Source of the DNA: Mercenaria mercenaria
Taxonomy: Eukaryota > Mollusca > Bivalvia > Venerida > Veneridae
Direction: 5' to 3'
DNA length: 64,000 nt
Assembly (NCBI RefSeq): GCF_021730395.1
Contig: NC_069371.1
Location: 52,586,001 to 52,650,000, forward strand
The notes beneath the pieces were generated by a model. The model did not search any database and was not told where the DNA came from. It saw nothing but the letters and a program-made list of their open reading frames with translations. Shown here one piece after another: positions 49,110-63,169 of the stretch. Each line of letters starts with the position of its first letter. Within the stretch, counting starts at the first letter, position 1. The position numbers and the translations under genes are program-made.

Positions 49110-52100
49110 CTGTTGATATATATTCAGAAACGAATCAAAATTTGTCTCTCAGTCGTCCGTTGTTCTTGCTATAAGTCATGTCAAACGCATATTAACAATT
49201 CCTAAATGATTAGCAGTTCTTGTAATTCTTTTGGTTTCGGAAACTGTATGGGATACATATGCTATTTTATATTTTATATTTGACATCAATGAAAAAGTCT
49301 TTATTTACAAAAGGAATAAAACACTCGTTGATTTACATTTTAAAGACACGTTTAAATGTTTTATCACTACATATCATCATATGTTTTATCACTACATATC
49401 ATCCTTGGATGAACAGGAAATGAACAGTGTATACTCATATAGCCTTTTGACCTTTCGAAAGAATATTATGTACAGTTATGTCCTTTTGTTTCGTAAAAGA
49501 CAATATCAATTTCCCGTTCAGATAGATGGACATATGCGGTAGAGTGCGGTTCTTCTTTAGTTAAAGATAACAATCCGCAGTTGAGTGTGGTAAAGTGTTG
49601 AGTGCGGTAAGTATTAGTTTTTTCATTACGTCTTAGTTTTAAGAGGAGTTTCTAAATTCTATGATTATGTTCGAAACAAGTCAGTTTCTTACCTATTCTA
49701 AATTTTATGTTTAGTATATTTTACAGGTAACATCACCAATGGATGAAGTATAGCTCGGTTTTGAGGTCAGCGATACTTAAAGTACTGTTATTTATGTCCT
49801 ACAAAAATGTAGCGCGGTAGCGTAGTGGTAATCTCTTCTACTTTCAAGCACGTAACCGTGGGTTCTAATTCAGTTCAGACAAATTTTATTAATTCAATGT
49901 AGGCCTAATATTGTTTATCGATACGGCTTTTATAAAACATGTCAAGTTTTCATTTCTGTCGCGTAGTAACTCCAGTTTGATTGAATTGTCCGTTGAACGA
50001 GCGAGATTTGTCAAGTCCTGAAGATTTTAGCCAACATTTTGAAGAACGGTTTACTGACATGTACGTAGAAGAATGTTGAATACTTGAATACAATAAATGA
50101 AAAGCGTGACAATTTAATTTTTAATTTTCCCGTCTGTTTTGTCTACAGATGAAATAAAAGAAAAAAAAAGAATTGGTCAGACAGAAATCTCGAACCCAAA
50201 ACCTCGAGATTGGTAGCTGAACGTTTTGTCCGCATAGAAACTTTACTTAAGGAATGATTATCTTGAATTGGTTTTGCAATAGTTATATCGCTATTTAGGT
50301 TCGGCACCGAAAATTGATTTTCAGACACATACATATAGAATATTCATGAGTATCAGGTCAATACTTACGTACTATACGATGTATGTAGGATGATAATTAA
50401 TATTTTAGTCACACAAAAAATGTACAGTCTTAATAGCGATATACTTAATAATAAGTGTCAAAATAAGGTTTATTATTCCTTCTCTTGAGAAGGAATACTT
50501 AGGGTGGGTAAGTCACACTTGACTGAGCAATGGCCTCGAAAGCTGTTGTCGTTACAAGCTGGCCAATCAAACTACGTGACCTTAGAAATAACCTCTGACG
50601 TTAAAATTGTTCTTTCCTAATTGAGGCGACTCTCTGACTGAACGCGCTCCGTGGATTACATATTACTAAACCAGAGGATGATTGATTGATTCTTTTATTT
50701 CCTTTATTCTTGAAGAGCATAACATGTGTACAAACAGGTAGACATATATCAGCAAATTTACATGTAAATAACTGAATATTATCGTTACCTTCGAATGCAT
50801 GGTCAATATGCGAAAATAAACCCCATTGCGACCCTCTTATTATGCGCATCAAATTCACGCACCGAATGTAATAATACTGACCAGGTCAACGTGTTTAGCC
50901 AGTGTAATTTTTATTGCCGTATTTACTCAACTGAAAGTGGTAACGGATTTACCTTGTTGTTGGATTTAACAATTTATGTTAGCATAAATACTTACTTGAC
51001 ATTGTTAGGCAGTATATAAAACAACATAGTTCTTTTCCAGAATTTTAGGGGTTTTTTTGTATTTAAAACACCCTTGGTGTAAAATGTAACCCCCCAGGGG
51101 CGCTTAACAATAAGTAAAGTTTCTTGTTTAACGTGGGTAGTCGACAACTTATTTCCAGCCGAGCCCACTGCAAGCGTCATATTTACCTCCCCAGCATCTA
51201 GTCTAGACCAATACTGTTGGAAAGAGTACCAGTTAGGATTAAAAAAAAAAAATAGGTATGACCCTGGCCTGCCCCGTGCCAGCAACGGAACATTTACCAA
51301 GCCGGGATTTTCTGATCACGTGATCAGTACACCGAAATGTGCCGTGCTGTTTCAGTGGGTCTATTAGGCATGACTGGTTGGTGTAACGAATTGATGCGCA
51401 CGTAACTTACCCAAACGAAACGAGTAGGTAATCAGAGACTCTTCAGGTCAGAAGGAAGCAACTCACAGGGCTTCTAAATGGTTGAAAACGTATACAGTAG
51501 GGAATTTTAACCCACGATTATTGGTCAAAATTATTTAAATGATGCATTTTGAGTTACAAACATGTGTGTTTTACCAATGGAGTGTTTTCATTAAAAATAA
51601 AAACAATCACTACCCGACTATGCGTAACCGAGTTCAAAGAGAAAAAAACACACCAAAAAGTGATAGTCAACGGGTATATTTCTTGCAGTTTTGTAATAGG
51701 CCTACGATAGTTTTTCATCCTGAGTAGGAGGCATCAAAAGTTTAAATGTTAGGAAAGGCCTATAATACAAAACATTACAATGTGTGTCTATAGAAAATGA
51801 TTTAGTTCCCTCTGAACAAAGTAGGAAAATGCCGCAAAAACATGAAAGTCGCATACCGGCAGATTTCAATAGTTCCCAGAGCATTTTTTCCAAACACTTT
51901 CACCGCAAACTTTTCTGATATCATGAAATAATTACCGGGGAAAGTTAAGTCATACAGCAATCTGACTTAAGTACTTGATCTTCTAAACGTAGCGTAATAG
52001 GAGATGTACTTTAGTCAGATTGGATATACAGCTACTTTTAGTGTGCTTGTTTGACTGAAAATACCTTTTTTTTTTGGCATTTAGCATTACTCATACTTCT

Positions 52101-52613
52101 TTTTTGTTTTATTCAACATTAACAATATGTTTTCAAAAATGTAAGCTACAGTCATTTAAAATCGGCCATGACGTGTGCTGCACACATATGATTTGTGTCT
52201 GAAATTTGAAAATATAAGGTCAAGCTACAAAACTTCTAACTGATCCTTAATGATGGGACGGGACAAGATCACTCGTAAGGTCACACAAAATCACGATCAA
52301 TTAACTTCCTTCTTCGTTCAATGCCAAACTGCACTGCGACATAAATAGATCATTACTTCCTTCTTAACTGGCACAGTATGAGCGCATGACAAGTAAAGCA
52401 CGTAAATAAGATCATCGGTATTCTCTAATCTAGTTCATACTCAGACCTGCTAGATTCAATTAAATTTGTCTTGTTGACAAAAATAATCAAATTTTATTTC
52501 AGTATAGAACTAGAACTACATCGTGTACCAGGAGATTTCAAGATAATTGCAAATCAGTTTTCAGTCATGGGGCTCACTTTTTAATATTTATTAAGAAAAG
52601 AGAGACTCCCTTT
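49110..52613. other. Upstream flank of gene 3; tRNA-like fragments but no signal exon
   Basis: In genes 1 and 2 the signal exon lies about 730-770 bp upstream of exon 2, which would be near 49,850 here. I see no match there. A weak resemblance to the exon 1 border ('tgtacgtagaagaatgttga' near 50,060) is too short to call. Two tRNA-like fragments are visible: plus strand 49,810-49,885 ('gcgtagtggtaatctc', 'gtgggttctaattc') and minus strand 50,173-50,230 ('tttgggttcgagattt'), probably SINE remnants. Confidence 0.4.
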
Positions 52614-54380
52614 ATGGCAAGCCAGTTGTCCAATAATTACGTGAACCCCAGTTCACGGTCGAAAAATTAGGATTAACGATCGATAAACTAGGTTTTTCGA
52701 ACGTAAAACTAGGTTTATCAAATACTAACCCAGGTTTACGTTCGATAAACTAGGTTTCTCGTTTGAACTATGAATTTCGGTCTTTAATCCATGTTTACGA
52801 CCGTAAACTAGGTTTACGAACGTGAACCTACGTTTACGAGCGTGAACTATGTTTACGACATTATCCTATGTTTCGCTCGAAAAAATAGGTTAGTATTTGA
52901 AAACTGTTTTACGTTTGTAAACCTGGTTTTATCGACGTAAACCTAAGTTCACGCTCGTAAAACCCAAGTTCAAGTTCGTAAAATAGGTTCACGCTCGAAA
53001 AATAGGTTTAGGTCCATAAACTAGGGTTCACGGTCGTAAACAAGTTCACGTTCCGTAAACATGGGTTCATGGCCGAAACCCATGTTCACGCCGAAATTCA
53101 TTGTTGATTCTATAATCCTATATATCGACCGTAAACCAGGTTACGTTGAAATTAGGTTTCTAAATTGAACTATGATTTCGATCGTTATCCTGTGTTTACG
53201 ATCGTCATCCTATGTTTACGCTCGTAAACCCCGGTTCACGCTCGTAAACCATAGTTTACGAACGTGAACCTATGTTTATGACCGTGAACTGGGGTTTACA
53301 ATCGTGAACCTACATAAACGAGCGTTATCCTATGTTTTCGCTCGAAAATATAGGTTAGTATTCGAAAAACCTAGTTTTACGTTCGAAAAACCTAGTATAT
53401 CGATCGTTAATCCTAGTTTTTCGACCGTGAACTAGGGTTCACGTAATTATTGGACAATTGGCTTGCCATATTGTTACAAATCGATAAACACGGTTTTACG
53501 AAGGTAAACTGTAGTTCACGGCAGTAAACCTATGTTCACGCTCGTAAATATAGGTTCACGACCGTAAACATAGGTTTACGGCCGAAATTGATAGTTGATT
53601 TCATAATCCTAGTATATCAATCGTAAACCATGGCTTACGTTCGATAAACAAGGTTTCTCGATTGAACTAAGAATTTCGGTCGTTATCCTATGTTTACGAC
53701 CGTAAACTTGGGTTTACGAACGTTAAACCTATGTTTTCGAGCGTGAACATGTTACGAGTTATCCTATGTTTTCGCTCGAAAAAATAGATTAGTATTTGAA
53801 AAACCTGGTTTTACGTTTGAAAAACCTGGTTTATCGAACGTAAACCTAAGTTCACGCTCGTAAACCCAAGTTCACGTTCGTAAACATAGGTTCACGCTCG
53901 AAAAAATAGGTTCAGGTCCGTAAACTATGGTTCACGGTCGAAAACATAGGTTCATGGCCGTAAACCAATGTTCACGCCCGAAATTCATTGTTAATTCTAT
54001 AATCCTAATATATCGACGGTAAACCATGGTTTATGTTTGATAAACTAGGTTTCTCAATTGAACTATGAGTTTCGGTCGTTATCCTATGTTTACGATCGTT
54101 ATCCTATGTTTACGCTCGTAAACCCCGGTTCACGCTCGTAAACCATAGTTTACGAACGTGAACCTATGTTCACGACCGTGCACTGGGGTTTACAATCGTG
54201 AACCTACATTTACGAGCGTGAACTATGGTTCACGGCGTTATCTATGTTTTCGCTCGAAAATATAGGTTAGTATTAGAAAAACCTAGTTTTACGTTCGAAA
54301 AACCTAGTTTATCGATCGTTAATCCTAGTTTTTCGACCGTGAACTAGGGTTCACGTAATTACTGGACAATTGGCTCGCCA
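52614..54380. repeat. Semi-palindromic 20-21 bp CpG array framed by inverted ends
   Basis: The array is made of units close to CCTAGGTTTACGNNCGTAAA, each carrying a CGNNCG core and read almost equally on both strands. It is framed on the left by 'atggcaagccagttgtccaa' (52,614) and on the right by the inverse 'ggacaattggcttgccat' (ending 53,469) and again 'ggacaattggctcgccata' (ending 54,380). The block therefore holds one full framed unit of about 856 bp and a second of about 911 bp with the right frame only. A longer-range phrase ('gattctataatcctatatat') recurs near 53,103, 53,600 and 53,990. It is non-coding and probably an expanded fold-back element. Confidence 0.8.
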
Positions 54381-54424
54381 TATCCCTTTGGGTATAAGGG
54401 GCGTTGACCACAAATCAATAATTT

Positions 54425-54515
54425 TGGGTCATTTATCAGTCATAAGTGACCTCCGTATCAAATGTGATCACAGACCAAAGCATTCTTTAGTTACTTGGCA
54501 AAAACAGGTTACATG
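54425..54515 (-). repeat. Fragment of the 16.4-16.7 kb repeat
   Basis: 'tgacctccgtatcaaatgtg' and 'atcacagaccaaagcat' are the reverse complement of the 16,570-16,640 wording. It abuts the left end of the 35-bp satellite. Confidence 0.5.
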
Positions 54516-54518
54516 AAG

Positions 54519-57500
54519 CCTTGGTAGCAATCTTGCATTGTGTACATTACCTTGGTAGCAATCTTGCATTGTGTACATGTACCTTGGTAGCAATCACCTT
54601 GCACTAAGTAACTGAATCTTGATAGCAATAATCTTGTATTGTGTACATGTACCTTGGTAGCAATCACCTTGCACTAAGTAACTGAACCTTGGTAGCAATC
54701 ACCTTGCATTGTGTACATGTACCTTGGTAGCAATCACCTTGCATTGTGTACATGTACCTTGGTAGCAATCACCTTGCATTGTGTACATGTACCTTGGTAG
54801 CAATCACCTTGCATTGTGTACATGTACCTTGGTAGCAATCACCTTGCACTAAGTAACTGAACCTTGGTAGCAATAACCTTGCATTGTGTACATGTACCTT
54901 GGTAGCAATCACCTTGACCTAAGTAACTGAACCTTGGTAACAATCACCTTGCAATGTGTACATGTACCTTGGTAGCAATCACATTCCATTGAGTACATTA
55001 CCTTGGTAGCAATCACCTTGCACTAAGTAGCTGAACCTTGGTAGCAATAACCATGCATTGTGTACATGTACCTTGGTAGCAATCACCTTGCACTAAGTAA
55101 CTGAACCTTGGTAGCAATAACCTTGCATTGTGTACATGTACCTTGGTAGCAATAAACTTGCATTGTGTACATGTACCTTGGTAGCAATCACCTTGCACTA
55201 AGTAACTGAACCTTGGTAGCAATCACTTTGCATTGTGTACATGTACCTTGATAGCAATCACCTTGCACTGAGTAACTGAACCTTGGTAGCAATCACCTTG
55301 CATTGTGTACATGTACCTTGGTAACAATCAACTTGCATTGTCTACATTACCTTGGTAGCAATCTTGCATTGTCTACATTACCTTGGTAGCAATCACCTTG
55401 AATTGTGTACAATACCTTGGTAGCAATCAGCTTGCATTGTGTACATGTACCTTGGTAGCAATCTTGCATTGTGTACATTACCTTGGTAGCAATCTTGCAT
55501 TGTGTACATTACCTTGGTAGCAATCACCTTGCACTTAGTAACTGAATCTTGATAGCAATAACCTTGTATTGTGTACATGTACCTTGGTAGCAATCACTTT
55601 GCAGTGTGTACATTACCTTTGTAGAAATCACCTTGCATTGTGTACATGTACCTTGGTAGCAATCACCTTGCAAGTAACTGAATCTTGATAGCAATAATCT
55701 TGTATTGTGTACATGTACCTTGGTAGCAATCACCTTGCACTAAGTAACTGAACCTTGGTAGCAATCACCTTGCATTGTGTACATGTACCTTGGTAGCAAT
55801 CACCTTGCATTGTGTACATTACCTTGGTAGCAATCACCTTGCATTGGTACATTACCTTGGTAGCAATCACCTTGCATGTGTACATGTACCTTGATAGCAA
55901 TCATCTTGCATAGTAACTGAACTTGGTAGCAATAACCTTCATTGTGTACATGTACCTTGGTAGCAATCACCTTGCATAAGTAACTGAACCTTGGTAAGCA
56001 ATAACCTTGCACTGTATACATGTACCTTGGTATCAATCACCTTGCACTAAGTAGCTGAACCTTGGTAGCAATAACCTTGCATTGTGTATATTTACCTTGG
56101 TAGCCATCACCTTGCACTAAGTAACTGAAGTTTGGTTGCAATAACCTTGCATTGTGTACATGTACCTTAGTAGCAATCACCTTGCACTAAGTAACTGAAC
56201 CTTGGTAGCAATAACCTTGCATTGTGTACATGTACCTTGGTAGCAATCACCATGCATTGTGTACATGTACCTTGATAGCAATCACCTTGCACTAAGTAAC
56301 TGAACCTTGGTAGCAATAACCTTGCATTGTGTACATGTGCCTTGGACGCAATCACCTTGCATTGTGTACATGTACCTTGGTAGCAATCACCTTGCATTGT
56401 GTACATGTTACTTGATAGCAATAAACTTGCATTGTGTACATGTACCGTGATAGCAATCACCTTGCACTAAGTAACTGAACCTTGGTAGCAATCACTTTGC
56501 ATTGTGTACATGTACCTTGTAGCAATCACCTTGCATAAGTAACTGAACCTTGGTAGCAATACCTTGCATTGAGTACATGTAACCTTGGGTAGCAATCACC
56601 TTGCACTAAGTAACTGAACCTTGGAAGCAAAACCTTGCATTGTGTAGATGTACCTTGGTAGCAATCACCTTGCATTGTGTACATGTACCTTGGTAGCAAT
56701 CACCTTGCACTAAGTAACTGAACCTTGGTAGCAATAACCTTGCATTGTGTACATGTACCTTGGTAGCAATCACCTTGACCTAAGTAACTGAACCTTGGTA
56801 ACAATCACCTTGCAATGTGTACATGTACCTTGGTAGCAATCACATTCCATTGAGTACATTACCTTGGTAGCAATCACCTTGCACTAAGTAGCTGAACCTT
56901 GGTAGCAATAACCATGCATTGTGTACATGTGCCTTGGTAGCAATCACCTTGCACTAAGTAACTGAACCTTGGTAGCAATAACCTTGCATTGTGTACATGT
57001 ACCTTGGTAGCAATAAACTTGCATTGTGTACATGTACCTTGGTAGCAATCACCTTGCACTAAGTAACTGAACCTTGGTAGCAATCACTTTGCATTGTGTA
57101 CATGTACCTTGATAGCAATCACCTTGCACTAAGTAACTGAACCTTGGTAGCAATAACCATGCATTGTGTACATGTACCTTGGTAACAATCAACTTGCATT
57201 GTCTACATTACCTTGGTAGCAATCTTGCATTGTCTACATTACCTTGGTAGCAATCACCTTGCATTGTGTACAATACCTTGGTAGCAATCAGCTTGCATTG
57301 TGTACATGTACCTTGGTAGCAATCTTGCATTGTCTACATTACCTTGGTAGCAATCTAGCATTGTGTACATTACCTTGGTAGCAATCACCTTGCACTAAGT
57401 AACTGAATCTTGATAGCAATAACCTTGTATTGTGTACATGTACCTTGGTAGCAATCACTTTGCATTGTGTACATTACCTTGGTAGAAATCACCTTGCATT

Positions 57501-60500
57501 GTGTACATGTACCTTGGTAGCAATCACCTTGCAAATAATGAATCTTGATAGCAATAACTTGTATTGTGTACATGTACCTTGGTAGCAATACCCTTTCACT
57601 AAGTGAACTGAACCTTGGTAGCAATCACCTTGCATTGTGTACATGTACCTTGGTAGCAATCACCTTGCATTGTGTACATGTACCTTGGTAGCAATCACCT
57701 TGCATTGTGTACATGTACCTTGGTAGCAATCACCTTGCATTGTGTACATGTACCTTGATAGCAATCATCTTGCACTAAGTAACTGAATCTTGGTAGCAAT
57801 AACCTTTCATTGTGTACATGTACCTTGGTAGCAATCACCTTGCATTAAGTAACTGAACCTTGGTAGCAATAACCTTGCACTGTATACATGTACCTTGGTA
57901 TCAATCACCTTGCACTAAGTAGCTGAACCTTGGTAGCAGTAACCTTGCATTGTGTATATGTACCTTGGTAGCCATCACATTGCATTAAGTAACTGAACTT
58001 TGGTTGCAATAACCTTGCATTGTGTACATGTACCTTAGTAGCAATCACCTTGCACTAAGTAACTGAACCTTGGTAGCAATAACCTTGCATTGTGTACATG
58101 TACCTTGGTAGCAATCACCATGCATTGTGTACATGTACCTTGATAGCAATCACCTTGCACTAAGTAACTGAACCTTGGTAGCAATAACCTTGCATTGTGT
58201 ACATGTACCTTGGTAGCAATCACCTTGCATTGTGTACATGTACCTTGGTAGCAATCACCTTGCATTGTGTACATGTACCTTGATACAAAAACTGCTTGGT
58301 ACAGTACCTGATAGCAATCACCTTGCACTAAGTAACTGAACCTTGGGAGCAATCACTTGCATTGTGTACATGTACCTTGATAGCAATCACTTGCATGGTA
58401 CTGAACCTTGGTAGCAATACTTGATTGTGTACATGTACCTTGATAGCAATCACCTTGCACTAAGTAACTGAACCTTGGTAGCAATAACCTTGCATTGTGT
58501 ACATGTACCTTGGTAGCAATCACCTTGCATTGTGTACATGTACCTTGGTAGCAATCACCTTGCACTAAGTAACTGAACCTTGGTAGCAATAACCTTGCAT
58601 TGTGTACATGTACCTTGGTAGCAATCACCTTGCACTAAGTAACTGAACCTTGGTAGCAATAACCTTGCACTGTGTACATGTACCTTGGTAGCAATCACCT
58701 TGCACTAAGTAACTGAACCTTGGTAGCAATCACCTTGCATTGTGTACATTACCTTGGTAGCAATCACCTTGCATTGTGTACTTTACCTTGGTAGCAATCA
58801 CCTTGCATGTGTACATGTACCTTGATAGCAATCACCTTGCATGTAGTAATGAATCTTGGTAGCAATCACCTTTCATGTGTAACTGTACCTTGGTAGCAAT
58901 AACCTTGCATTAAGTAACTGTACCTTGGTAGCAATAACCTTGCATTGTGTACATGTACCTTGGTAGCAATCACCTTGCATTGTGTAACTGAACCTTGGTA
59001 GCAATAACCTTGCATTGTGTACATGTACCTTGGTAGCAATCACCTTGCACTAAGTAACTGAACCTTGGTAGCAATAACCTTGCATTGTGTACATGTACCT
59101 TGGTAGCAATCACCTTGCACTAAGTAACTGAACCTTGGTAGCAATAACCTTGCATTGTGTACATGTACCTTGGTAGCAATCACCATGCATTGTGTACATG
59201 TACCTTGATAGGAATCACCTTGCAATTAGTAACTGAACCTTGGTAGCAATAACCTTGCATTGTGTACATGTGCCTTGGTAGCAATCACCTTGCATTGTGT
59301 ACATGTACCTTGGTAGCAATCACCTTGCATTGTGTACATGTACCTTGTTAGCAATCACCTTGCATTGTGTACATGTACCTTGATAGCAATCACCTTGCAC
59401 TATGTACATAACCTTGGTAGCAATCACTTGCATTGTGTACATGTACCTTGGAGCAATCACCTTGCACTAAGTATGACCTTGGTAGCAATACTTGCATTGT
59501 GTACATGTACCTTGGGTAGCAATCATCTTGCACTACGTAACTGAACCTTGGTAGCAACAACCTTGCATTGTGTACATGTACCTTGTTAGCAATCACCTTG
59601 CATTGTGTACATGTACCTTGGTAGCAAATCATCCTTGCAATAGTAACTGTACCTTGGTAGCAATCAACCTTGCATTGTGTAAAATGTACCTTGGTAGCAA
59701 TCACCTTGCACTATGTAATGAACCTTGTAGCAATAACCTTGCACTTGTGTACATGTACCTTGGTAGCAATCACCTTGCACTAAGTAACTGAACCTTGGTA
59801 GCAATAACCTTGCATTGTGTACATGAACCTTTGTAGCAATCACCTTGCACTAAGTAACTGAACCTTGGTAGCATATCTTGCATTGTGTACATGACCTTGT
59901 AGCAATCACCTTGCACTAAGTAACTGAACCTTGTAGCAATAACCTTGCATTGTAACTGAACTTGGTAGCAATCACCTTGCATTGTGTACATGTATCTTGT
60001 AGCAATCACCTTGCATGTGTACATGAACCTTGGTAGAATCACCTTGCACTGTGTACATGTACCTTGGTAGTAATCACCTTGCATTGTGTTACATGTACTT
60101 GGTAGCAATCACCTTGCATTGTGTACATGTACCTTGTTAGCAATCACCTTGCATGTACTGTACCCTTGTACATCACCTTGCTAGTAACACCTTGTAATCG
60201 CATTGTGTACATGTACCTTGTTAGCAATCACCTTGCATTGTGTACATGTACCTTGGTAGCTATAACCTTGCATTGTGTAACATGTATCTTGATAGCAATC
60301 ACCTTGCACTAAGTAACTGAACCTTGGTAGCAATAACCTTGCATTGTGTATATGTACCTTGGTAGCCATCACCTTGCACTAAGTAACTGAACTTTGGTTG
60401 CAATAACCTTGCATTGTGTACATGTACCTTAGTAGCAATCACCTTGTACTAAGTAACTGAACCTTGGTAGCAATAACCTTGCATTGTGTACATGTACCTT

Positions 60501-62705
60501 GGTAGCAATCACCATGCATTGTGTACATGTACCTTGATAGCAATCACCTTGCACTAAGTAACTGAACCTTGGTAGCAATAACCTTGCATTGTGTACATGT
60601 GCCTTGGTAGCAATCACCTTGCATTGTGTACATGTACCTTGGTAGCAATCACCTTGCATTGTGTACATGTACCTTGATAGCAATAAACTTGCATTGTGTA
60701 CATGTACCTTGATAGCAATCACCTTGCACTAAGTAACTGAACCTTGGTAGCAATCACTTTGCATTGTGTACATGTACCTTGATAGCAATCACCTTGCACT
60801 AAGTAACTGAACCTTGGTAGCAATAACCTTGCATTGTGTACATGTACCTTGATAGCAATCACCTTGCACTAAGTAACTGAACCTTGGAAGCAAAAACCTT
60901 GCATTGTGTAGATGTACCTTGGTAGCAATCACCTTGCATTGTGTACATGTACCTTGGTAGCAATCATCTTGCACTAAGTAACTGAACCTTGGTAGCAATA
61001 ACCTTGCATTGTGTACATGTACCTTGGTAGCAATCACCTTGCACTAAGTAACTGAACCTTGGTAGCAATATCCTTGCACTGTGTACATGTACCTTGGTAG
61101 CAATCACCTTGCACTAAGTAACTGAACCTTGGTAGCAATAACCTTGCATTGTGTACATGAACCTTTGTAGCAATCACCTTGCACTAAGTAACTGAACCTT
61201 GGTAGCAGTAATCTTGCATTGTGTACATGAACCTTTGTAGTAATCACCTTGCACTAAGTAACTGAACGTTGGTAGCAATAACCTTGCATTGTGTACATGT
61301 ACCTTGGTAGTAATCACCTTGCATTGTGTACATGTACCTTGTTAGCAATCACCTTGCATTGTGTACATGTACCTTGGTAGTAATCACCTTGCATTGTGTA
61401 CATGTACCTTGGTAGTAATCACCATTCATTGTGTACATGTACCTTGTTAGCAATCACCTTGCATTGTGTACATGTACCTTGTTAGCAATCACCTTGCATT
61501 GTGTACATGTACCTTGGTAGTAATCACCTTGCATTGTGTACATGTACCTTGTTAGCAATCACCTTGCATTGTGTACATGTACCTTGGTAGCAATAACCTT
61601 GCATTGTGTACATGTATCTTGATAGCATTCACCTTGCACTAAGTAACTAACCTTGGTAGCAATACTTGCATGTGTACATGTACCTTGTAGCAATCCCATG
61701 CTTGTGTACATGTACCTTGTAGCAATAACCTTGCATTGTGTACATTACCTTGGTAGCAATCACCTGCCTGTGTCATGTAACCTTGGTAGCAATACCTTGC
61801 ACTAGTACTGAACCTTGGTAGCAATAACCTTGCATTGTGTACATGTACCTTGTTAGCAATCACCTTGCATTGTTGTACATGTACCTTGGTAGTAAATACC
61901 TTGCATTGTTTTACATGACTGTAGCAATCACCGTGCATTGTACATTTTACCTTGGTAGCAATAACTGGCTTGTACATGTATTTGAAGCAAATCACCTTGA
62001 CAATAAGTAATGAACCTTGGTAGCAATAACCTTGCATTGTGAACATGTAACCTTATTACAATCACTCTGCATTGGTACAAACCTTTGTATACTCACCTTG
62101 CATTGTGTAAAAGACCTTTAGTAATCACCTTGCATTTGTAAATGTACCTTTAGCAATCACTGCATTGTTGTAATGTACCTATTTTTAAGCAATCACCTGC
62201 ATTGTGTAACATGTACCTGTAGTAAAACACCTTGCATAGGTAATGTACCTTGTTATCAGATCACCTTGCATTGTGATCATGACCTTGGTAGCCATAACCT
62301 TGCATTGTGTACATGATCTTGATAGCACGATCGCTTGCACTAGTACACTGTACCTGGTCAGCAACACCTTGCATGGTTTCATGTTACCTTGGTAGCAATT
62401 CGCCTTGCTCTGTAAATTTCATATACCATGGTAGACAATCACTTTGCACTGTGCACATGAACCTTGGAAGCAATCGCCTTGCTCTTTGTAAATGAACCTT
62501 TGTAGCAATCACATTGCATTGTGTACATTACCTTGGTAGCAATCACCTTGCACTGTGTTCATTAACCTTGGTAGCAATCTCTTGGCACTGTGTACATGAA
62601 CCTTGGAAGCAATCATCTTGCTCTGTGTACATGTATGTTGGTAGCAATCACCTTGCATTTTGTACATGTACTTTGGTAGCAATTACCTTGCACTGTTTAC
62701 ATGAA
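54519..62705. repeat. Satellite array of 35-bp monomers, about 8.2 kb
   Basis: The monomer is 35 bp and comes in two types that share 'accttggtagcaatcacctt' and differ in the last 15 bases: type A ends 'gcattgtgtacatgt', type B ends 'gcactaagtaactga'. At 35 bp each there would be roughly 230 copies. A and B alternate irregularly. A higher-order unit of about 1.86 kb is visible: rare variants at 54,901-55,380 recur at 56,762-57,241, and 'ggtagccatcac' with 'tttggttgcaataac' recur near 56,100, 57,970 and 60,360. From about 59,300 to 62,500 single-base insertions and deletions become frequent. The many open frames here are artefacts of the 35-bp period. Confidence 0.95.
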
Positions 62706-63169
62706 GCAGTCCGTGAAATAGATCAATTATTTTTCGATTATCCAGTCCCTTTATAACTGGATTTTAATTGTAAGCAAAAACGTGAAATAACTCGTTGATT
62801 TGAATTTTAATCTTTTTCGTTTTTAATCATTTGACATTTGTCTTTGTCATGAAGGAAATGAAACAGTCTAAAGGTTCAATTTCTAAAATGCATGGCTCGT
62901 GAGGAAAATAACAAAAGGCTCGCTAAAGCTCACATTTCACTTTTTTTCTAACAACCGTCTACTAATCTAATATAACCAAGAACCTTTCATATCCTTAAAG
63001 CTAAACTGATGACTTCATACATTTATTATTCCACTAGTAAGTGTATGATTATGGGCGTATTATTGCTTAATAAATAGGCACATATCAGTCATCATAGCAA
63101 ATCATAATGTAAGAAGAGACAAGTTTAAAATCACTTGTATAACGGTTTAATCTATTATTCACAAACATT
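62706..63169. other. Flank between satellite and gene 4, nothing recognised
   Basis: AT-rich sequence downstream of the gene 4 stop on the minus strand. Confidence 0.4.

Noticed and set aside
50040-50085. Possible signal exon of gene 3
   Set aside because: Only a short match around a GTACGT-like border is seen. The reading frame and hydrophobic stretch of the other signal exons are not reproduced.
52614-54380. Telomere-like repeat (CCTA...TTTACG)
   Set aside because: The unit is 20-21 bp, semi-palindromic and framed by inverted ends. Mollusc telomeres are TTAGGG.
54519-62705. CRISPR-like array or repetitive protein gene with 35-bp period and open frames up to 135 codons
   Set aside because: There are no unique spacers and this is animal DNA. 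The frames arise because a 35-bp unit cycles through all three frames; type B units add stops. The peptides are pure repeat translation.
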